In this document: piece after piece, positions 58,475 to 64,000 of the stretch
How the letters are laid out: each line of letters begins with the position of its first letter
Position numbering within the stretch: position 1 is the stretch's first letter
Position numbers and translations under genes: made by a program
Assembly (NCBI RefSeq): GCF_008728515.1
Contig: NC_044977.1
Coordinates: forward strand, 187,539,987 to 187,603,986
Direction of reading: 5' to 3'
DNA from: Papio anubis
Taxonomy: Eukaryota; Chordata; Mammalia; Primates; Cercopithecidae
DNA: 64,000 nt
Notes under the pieces: generated by a model
Told to the model about the DNA's origin: nothing
Seen by the model: only the letters and a program-made list of their open reading frames with translations
The model's database searches: none

Positions 58475-58600
58475 AGGTCTCTCTGGGCTTCAGATTCTTC
58501 ATCAGTCAAACAGAAATATATACCCTGTCTAACAATCCTTGAGGATTTTTTGAAGATCCAAAAAGATATGAAATGTCAGAATATTTTATAAGATTTATAT
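58475..58600 (+). repeat. MIR SINE fragment
   Basis: 'tctctgggcttcagattcttcatcagtcaaacagaaatatatacc' and 'tccttgaggatt' are sense MIR text. Confidence 0.65.
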
Positions 58601-59367
58601 CAACATGCAAATTTTGTTGTATGAAATTAAAAAGATATACTCTTCAACAACACTGAAACTAGGGAGAGCCATTCTCTCCTTGAAAATGAAATAGTTGTTT
58701 GCATTTTTCATGGAGAATATGTTTGTTGCACATTCAAATATGCAAAACTTCCATTAAAATATTGCAAAAGAAAACATGAACTTGTATAAAAGAAACCTAA
58801 GGCTCTGTGCATATACTTAACACATCCTTGAGCAGAGAACAATTACATGTAGGCAATAAAAAGTCCACAGATTTGATCACCCTTAAAGGACAGCAGAAAT
58901 TAATATCCATACAAAGATTATTTGCTAAAATTGTATTCAGTTGTTCTGGAGACCAAAATTCTAATTTTCATCACTTTCTGAACATGATTTTTGCTTTTTC
59001 AAAGAAAAAAGTACTGAATGTTTTTTATTATTCTTTCTTAAATCCCTTACCAACAACACTTTATATGCAATTACAATGAAAAGAAGGACTGTTTTATTTA
59101 AATCTTCATCATTTTACATTGTATGAGAGAAGATAATTCAAGATAAGTGATGAGAACTGAATTCCAATGATGTGCTAAATACTGAGCCAATCAAGGTGCT
59201 GAAATGTATTGCTCATTTAATCTGTCACTGAGTTTCTGTTTAAAATAAGTGTGCAAATTTTGAGGCATATTGACCTACTGTACATTTTTGTGATAAGAAA
59301 ATCATAATCACTTAATCATTAAGTGATTACTTCCTTAACTGCAAGTTATTAATACAACTTATTGAAA
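58601..59367. other. Unassigned AT-rich DNA
   Basis: No recognisable repeat or gene. Confidence 0.4.
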
Positions 59368-60900
59368 AACTACCAATGACATTCTTCACAGAATTAGAAA
59401 AAAATATTCAAACATTCATATAGAACCAAAAAAGAGACCTATTAGCCAAAGCAATCCTAAGGAAAAAGAACAAAGCTGGAGGCATCACATTACCCAACTT
59501 GAAACTATATTAGAAGGCTACAGTAATTAAAACAGCATGGTACTGTTATGAAAACAGACACATAGTCCAATGGAACAGTATAGAAAGCCCAGAAATAAAG
59601 CTGCTTGCCTACAACCACCTATCTTTGACAAAATTAACAAAAATAATAAAAGGCAAAAGGATTCCCTATTCAATAAATGGTGCTGGGATAACTGGCTAGC
59701 CATATGCAGAATACTGAAACTGGGCCCCTATTTATACCACATACAAATATCAACTCAAGGTGGATTAAATACCTAAATATGAATCCCCAAACTATAAAAA
59801 CCCTCAAAGAAAACCCAGGCAATACCATTCTGAACATAGGCCCTGGTAAAGATTTCATGACAAGCCAAAAACAATGGCAATGCAAGCAAAAATTGTCAAA
59901 TCTAATTCTGTGCAGCAAAAGAAACTATCAACAGAGTAAATATACAACCCAAAGAATGGGAGAAAATATTTGCAAACTATGCATCCAATCAAAGGGCTAA
60001 TAACCAGAACCTATAAGGAATTTAAGTAAATTTACAAGCAAAAAACTAACAACCCCACTAAAAAGTGGACAAAGGACATGAACAGTCACATTTCAAAAGA
60101 AGACATACATGTAATCAACAAGTATATAAAAAATGCTCGACATCACTAATCATCAGAGAAATGTAAATTAAAACCACTATGAGATATCATGTCATGCCAG
60201 TGAGAATGGCTATTATTAAAAAGTCAAAAAATAACAGATGGTGGCGAGGTTGCAAAGAAAAGGGAACACTTACACACTGCTGGTGGGAATGTAAATTAGT
60301 CCAGCCACTTTGGAAAGCAGTTTGGTGGTTTCTCAAAGAACTTAAAACAGAACTACTATTTGACCCAGCAATCCCATTATTGGGTATATAAAGGAATAGA
60401 AATCATTTTACCATAAAGACACATACATGTGCATGTTTATTGCTGTGCTGTTCACAGTAACAAAGACATGGAATCAACCTAGATGCCCATCCACAGCAGA
60501 CTGGATAAAGAAAATGTGGTACATATACACCATAGAATACGATGCAGTCATAAAAGATAACAAAATCATGTCCTATGCAGCAATACGGATGGAGCTGGAG
60601 GCCATTATCGTAAGTGAATTAACACAGGAACAGACAAGCAAATATCACATACTCTCACTCATAAGTGGAAGCTAAACATTGGGTACTCATGGACATAAAG
60701 ATGACAACAATAGACACTGGGAACTACTAGAGGAGGATTGGGGAGCAAGGGTTGAAAAACTATCTATTGGATACTATGCTCACTACTTGGGTGATGGAAT
60801 CATTTATATACCAAACCTCAGCATCACACAATATGTTCATGGAAAACACCTGCACATGTACCCCCTGAATATTAAATAAAAGTTGTAATTATTTACAAAA
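59368..60900 (+). mobile_element. 5'-truncated L1PB/L1PA-old element
   Basis: Begins in ORF2 at 'aactaccaatgacattcttcacag' and runs through the ORF2 end and 3' UTR ('ctactagaggaggattgggg', 'ctcagcatcacacaatatg', 'tgcacatgtaccccctgaatattaaataaaagttg'). ORF2 is broken into pieces by many stops and shifts (open stretches at 59570-59776, 60179-60391, 60427-60675). It is older than the L1 at 46 kb. The 3' UTR type fits L1PB or oldest L1PA. Confidence 0.9.
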
Positions 60901-61315
60901 TAAATAAAATGAGGTAGGAGATGGAGATATTTGATTATAAGGTCACAATGTGATAATCACATCCACTTTTTTAGATAATTTCTCTCACTCATCTCATTCA
61001 AATTTTCATTTAGATAATATGAACTTGATCTCTTTCCCAGTTATTTTCTGTTTTAGTATTTGGTAATGTACTCTGTACAATAATTTCTTTTTTGAATAAA
61101 AAACATTAAAATGTAATTTGTTCTACCAAATATTAAAATATATTTAAAAGATCAAATAATTTAGAAGGTGTGATGTTAATTTGAGAAAGTTCTGATGGCT
61201 CAATGCAGCAAAATTTCAATGCAGAAATTGAATTCAGTTACTTTAGAATTCAAAAACCTAGGAAAGATACAAGGGACTTAGGGGCTCCCATGGAAAGGAT
61301 GGGAGGGGTACAGAT

Positions 61316-61680
61316 TTTCTATTTGGTTTTCTGTTCCTGCATTAGTTTGCTTAGGATAATGGCCTCCATTTACATCAGTGTTGTTGCAAAGAACAACAGT
61401 GTTTCCTGGATTTTCTTCCTGGATTCCTATAGTTTGTGATCTTACGGTCTTGTTATGTATTTCTAAGAATTTATCCATTACTTCTATGTTGTCCAATTTG
61501 TTGGCTTAAAATTTTTGATAGTAATCTCTTACAAATCTTTGTATTTCTATGATATCAATTGTAGTGTCTATTCTTTCTATTACAATTTTCTTTGAGTTTT
61601 CTCTTTTTTTCTTAGTCTAGCTAATGGTTTGTCAAATTTGTTTATCTTTCCAAAAACCCAACCTCTGGTTTTATTTCAAA
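61316..61680 (-). mobile_element. L1 fragment with internal deletions
   Basis: Antisense 3' UTR/ORF2-end text ('tttggttttctgttcctgcattagtttgcttaggataatg') jumps at about 61396-61402 to an ORF2 segment about 0.75 kb upstream in consensus ('ttttcttcctggattcctatag'), then jumps again at about 61445 to a still more upstream ORF2 segment ('tttctaagaatttatccattac', 'gtctagctaatggtttgtcaaa'). Confidence 0.85.
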
Positions 61681-61919
61681 TATAATATTGTAATAAACCG
61701 TTATGTACCTATTAAAAGGCAACCCTTCAGTGTTTCTATATTTCGTGTAACAATGCTCAACAAATATTGTGTCTTTTAAAAATGTACCTAGATTCTTGCA
61801 TATCTTACTAACTTGTTCAGCCCCCTTACCTCAGATCTCTTCCTTCTGTAGTGTGCAGTGCACACTGTGTCATGTAACATCTGAAATGCATGAGATATGA
61901 TGACATTAACATGACAGAT
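61681..61919. other. Unassigned AT-rich DNA
   Basis: No recognisable repeat or gene. Confidence 0.4.
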
Positions 61920-62600
61920 CATGCTGGAATTCCCTAGTCTTTCCATTACCTATGAGTTAAAACCCTGACTCTTCAACATGGACCAAAAGCCCTACATGAT
62001 CGGGCTCTCTCTTACCACCCAGCTTCATCTTTTCCCATTTAACTCCTGTCCCTCCAATTTTGTGCCCTGTGCAGTTTCACATCCAGGTCATGCTGTGTGA
62101 TGACCCGGGACCTTTGTACAGGCCAATCGCCTGAAACATTTCCCACCTTTTCTACCTATTCCTAATTACAGTCGGCATAGAATGGAATATAATCCAAATT
62201 CGTCATCTTGCCTAAAGGCCTTGCAAGATCTAGCCTCCGCCCCTAGTTCCAGCCACATAAGCCCTCTTCTCACTCCTGTAAATACCAAGTCCTTTACCAT
62301 CTCCAGTTTTCCGTGTATGCCATCCTTCCCACTTAGAAGTTTGGTTTTTTAGCTCTGCTCTTCATCTACTTTACTCTTATATGCTTCAGGTCTCATTTCA
62401 CATACACTTTCCTCAGGGAAAATTTTCTCAAATTTATCTTTACATTAGAGTATAAACTCTATTATACCTTGTCTAAGCTCCTTGTAGTTTTTCTTTACAG
62501 TTTTTTTCTAAATCACATTTTCTAATCATATGTCTTTATCTAATTTTAAAAATTAATGTCTGCTATCTACAAAAGACTTTATAATCAGTGGAAGCATAGC
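61920..62600 (+). repeat. L2 LINE, apparently two head-to-tail segments
   Basis: The L2 phrase around 'gccctacatgatcgggctctc' (61990) recurs as 'ggccttgcaagatctagcctcc' (62217), followed by 'cttcaggtctcatttcacatacac'. Two copies of the same consensus position imply either two L2 insertions or a local duplication. Confidence 0.65.
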
Positions 62601-62954
62601 ACTTTTTCTTGATGAGAAATCAAATATTTCATCTAGACCTCCTGGCAGATAGCAAAACAGGTAACCTAGCAGTCATTTGATAAACACTTTTAACATTTTT
62701 AGATTTTTACTGATTTTTATTTATGCAATTAAATTGGCTTTTTGTAAGAGCTCAGCAGGAGAAGCAATATGTTTTTATGCTCACTAGTCATACAGTCAAA
62801 CTTTATTATATCATCATCATTCCTCAGTAGTCAGGAATGAGAATGCTGATTCCTTTTGCAATGACGATGCTAAAGAAAATATGTATTTACAATAGGACAT
62901 GAAATGTGTGAAATACAGAATATCCAACATTAGTGATAGAGTCGGTGAGTTTAT
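62601..62954. other. Unassigned DNA
   Basis: No recognisable repeat or gene. Confidence 0.4.
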
Positions 62955-64000
62955 CTGGCTTTCTTTACTTTTTTTGTAAACTTTTATTTCAGTTTCAGTA
63001 TTATATGTGAAGATTTGTAATATAGTTAAAATACATGTCATGGGGGTTTGGCGTAGTGATTATTTCATTACCCAGGTAATAAACATAGTGCCTGATACAA
63101 AGTTTTGTGATCCTCACCTTCCTCCCGCCCTCCACTCTCAAGTAGGCCCCAGTGTCTAGTGTTCCCTTCTTTTTGTCCATGTGCACTCAAAAGTTAGCTC
63201 CCACTTATAAGAGGGAGCATGCAGAATTTGGTTTCTGTTCTTGTGTTAGTTTGCTTAGGATAATGACGCCCAGGTCCACCCATGTTGCTGCAAAGGACAA
63301 TGGTGTTTCGTAGTTTTCTTTTAGGATTCTTATAGTTTGTGGTCTTACATGTAAATTTTTAATCCATCTTGATTTGGTTTCTCTATATGGTGAAAGGTAA
63401 TAGTCCAGTTTAATTCTTCTGCATACAGCTAGCCAGCTATCCCAGCACCATTTATTAAATAGGGAACGCTTTCTGCACTGCTTATTTTTGCCAGCTTTGT
63501 TGAAGATCAGATGGCTGTAGGTGTGTTGCTTTATTTCTTGGCTCTCAAACCTGTTCCATTGGTCTATGTGTCTGTGTTTGTACCTGTGCTATGCTGTTTT
63601 AGTTACTGTAGCATTGTAGTATATTTTGAAGTTGGTTAATGTGATGCTTCCAGCTTTGTTCTTTTTGCTTAGGATTGCTTTGGTTAATTGGGCTCTTTTT
63701 GGTTCCATATGAATTTTAGAACAGTTTTTTTCTTCTAATTCTGTGAAAAATAACAGTAGTTTGATAGGAATAGCATTGAACTTGTAGACTGAGCAGTATG
63801 ATCATTTTAACAATATTCATTCTTCCAATCAATGAGCTTGGAATGTTTTCCCATTTGTTTGTGTCATCTATGACTTCTTTCAGCAATGTTCTGTAGTTTT
63901 CCTTGAAGAGAACTTTCACCTCCTTGATTCGATGTATTTATAGGCATTTTATTTTTTTGTGCGTGGCTATTTTAAATGGAATTGTGTTCTTCATTTGGCT
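62955..64000 (-). mobile_element. L1 (L1PA/L1PB-old type), cut by window edge
   Basis: Antisense L1: 3' UTR ('gtcatgggggtttggcg', 'ccctccactctcaagtaggccccagtgtc'), ORF2 end ('tgttgctgcaaaggac'), a jump at about 63299-63304, then ORF2 upstream text ('atccatcttgatttgg', 'cagcaccatttattaaatagggaac', 'ccatatgaattttagaacag') to the window end. About 0.75 kb of ORF2 is missing at the jump. A minus-strand 67-codon stretch (63716-63919) is ORF2-derived. Confidence 0.9.

Overview
This window is AT-rich primate nuclear DNA made almost entirely of interspersed repeats. I found no intact host protein-coding gene, no convincing exon, no tRNA or rRNA gene and no CRISPR array. It looks like a gene desert or the inside of a very long intron. 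The repeats give the organism: many Alu SINEs (J, S and Y types), primate L1 tails, MaLR (THE1/MST/MLT1) LTRs, and older mammalian MIR, L2 and L1M/HAL1 relics. Two young insertions point to an Old World monkey rather than a human: an AluY at 29.1-29.3 kb and the 3' UTR of an L1 at 46.0-47.7 kb carry variants I associate with cercopithecid subfamilies. That is recalled knowledge and needs a database check.

Layout. 0-1.1 kb: 5' LTR and internal part of a THE1-type MaLR on the minus strand. 1.1-12 kb: old unassigned DNA with L2 and MIR relics, two Alus, a partial MaLR LTR, and a MaLR LTR nested inside an older LTR at 11.3-12.0 kb. 12-20 kb: an Alu, an L1M relic, a TA-rich tract holding a 45-bp inverted copy of sequence 1.25 kb away, a truncated Alu, L2 pieces, a TG microsatellite and a MaLR LTR. 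20-26 kb: L1 and L2 debris and an MLT1-type LTR. 26-32 kb: an inverted Alu pair and a long minus-strand L1M-type relic split by Alus, then a plus-strand L1MA/MB tail. 33-37 kb: a ~700-bp direct duplication and two head-to-head Alus. 37-46 kb: L1M, MIR, L2 and DNA-transposon relics. 46-47.7 kb: a 5'-truncated, broken primate L1. 49.7-53 kb: a second long L1M relic with two Alus. 53.4-56 kb: MaLR LTRs and a 104-bp tandem duplication. 57-58 kb: three AluS. 59-64 kb: three L1 fragments and L2.

There are no genes working together here, and I found no undescribed biological system. The most interesting content is mutational: short inverted copies that look like template-switch or templated-insertion events, local duplications, a hairpin-forming segment, and two neighbouring L1 fragments that share one internal deletion. 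Repeat names come from recalled consensus sequences. Family class is usually secure, but exact subfamily names and outer boundaries are approximate.
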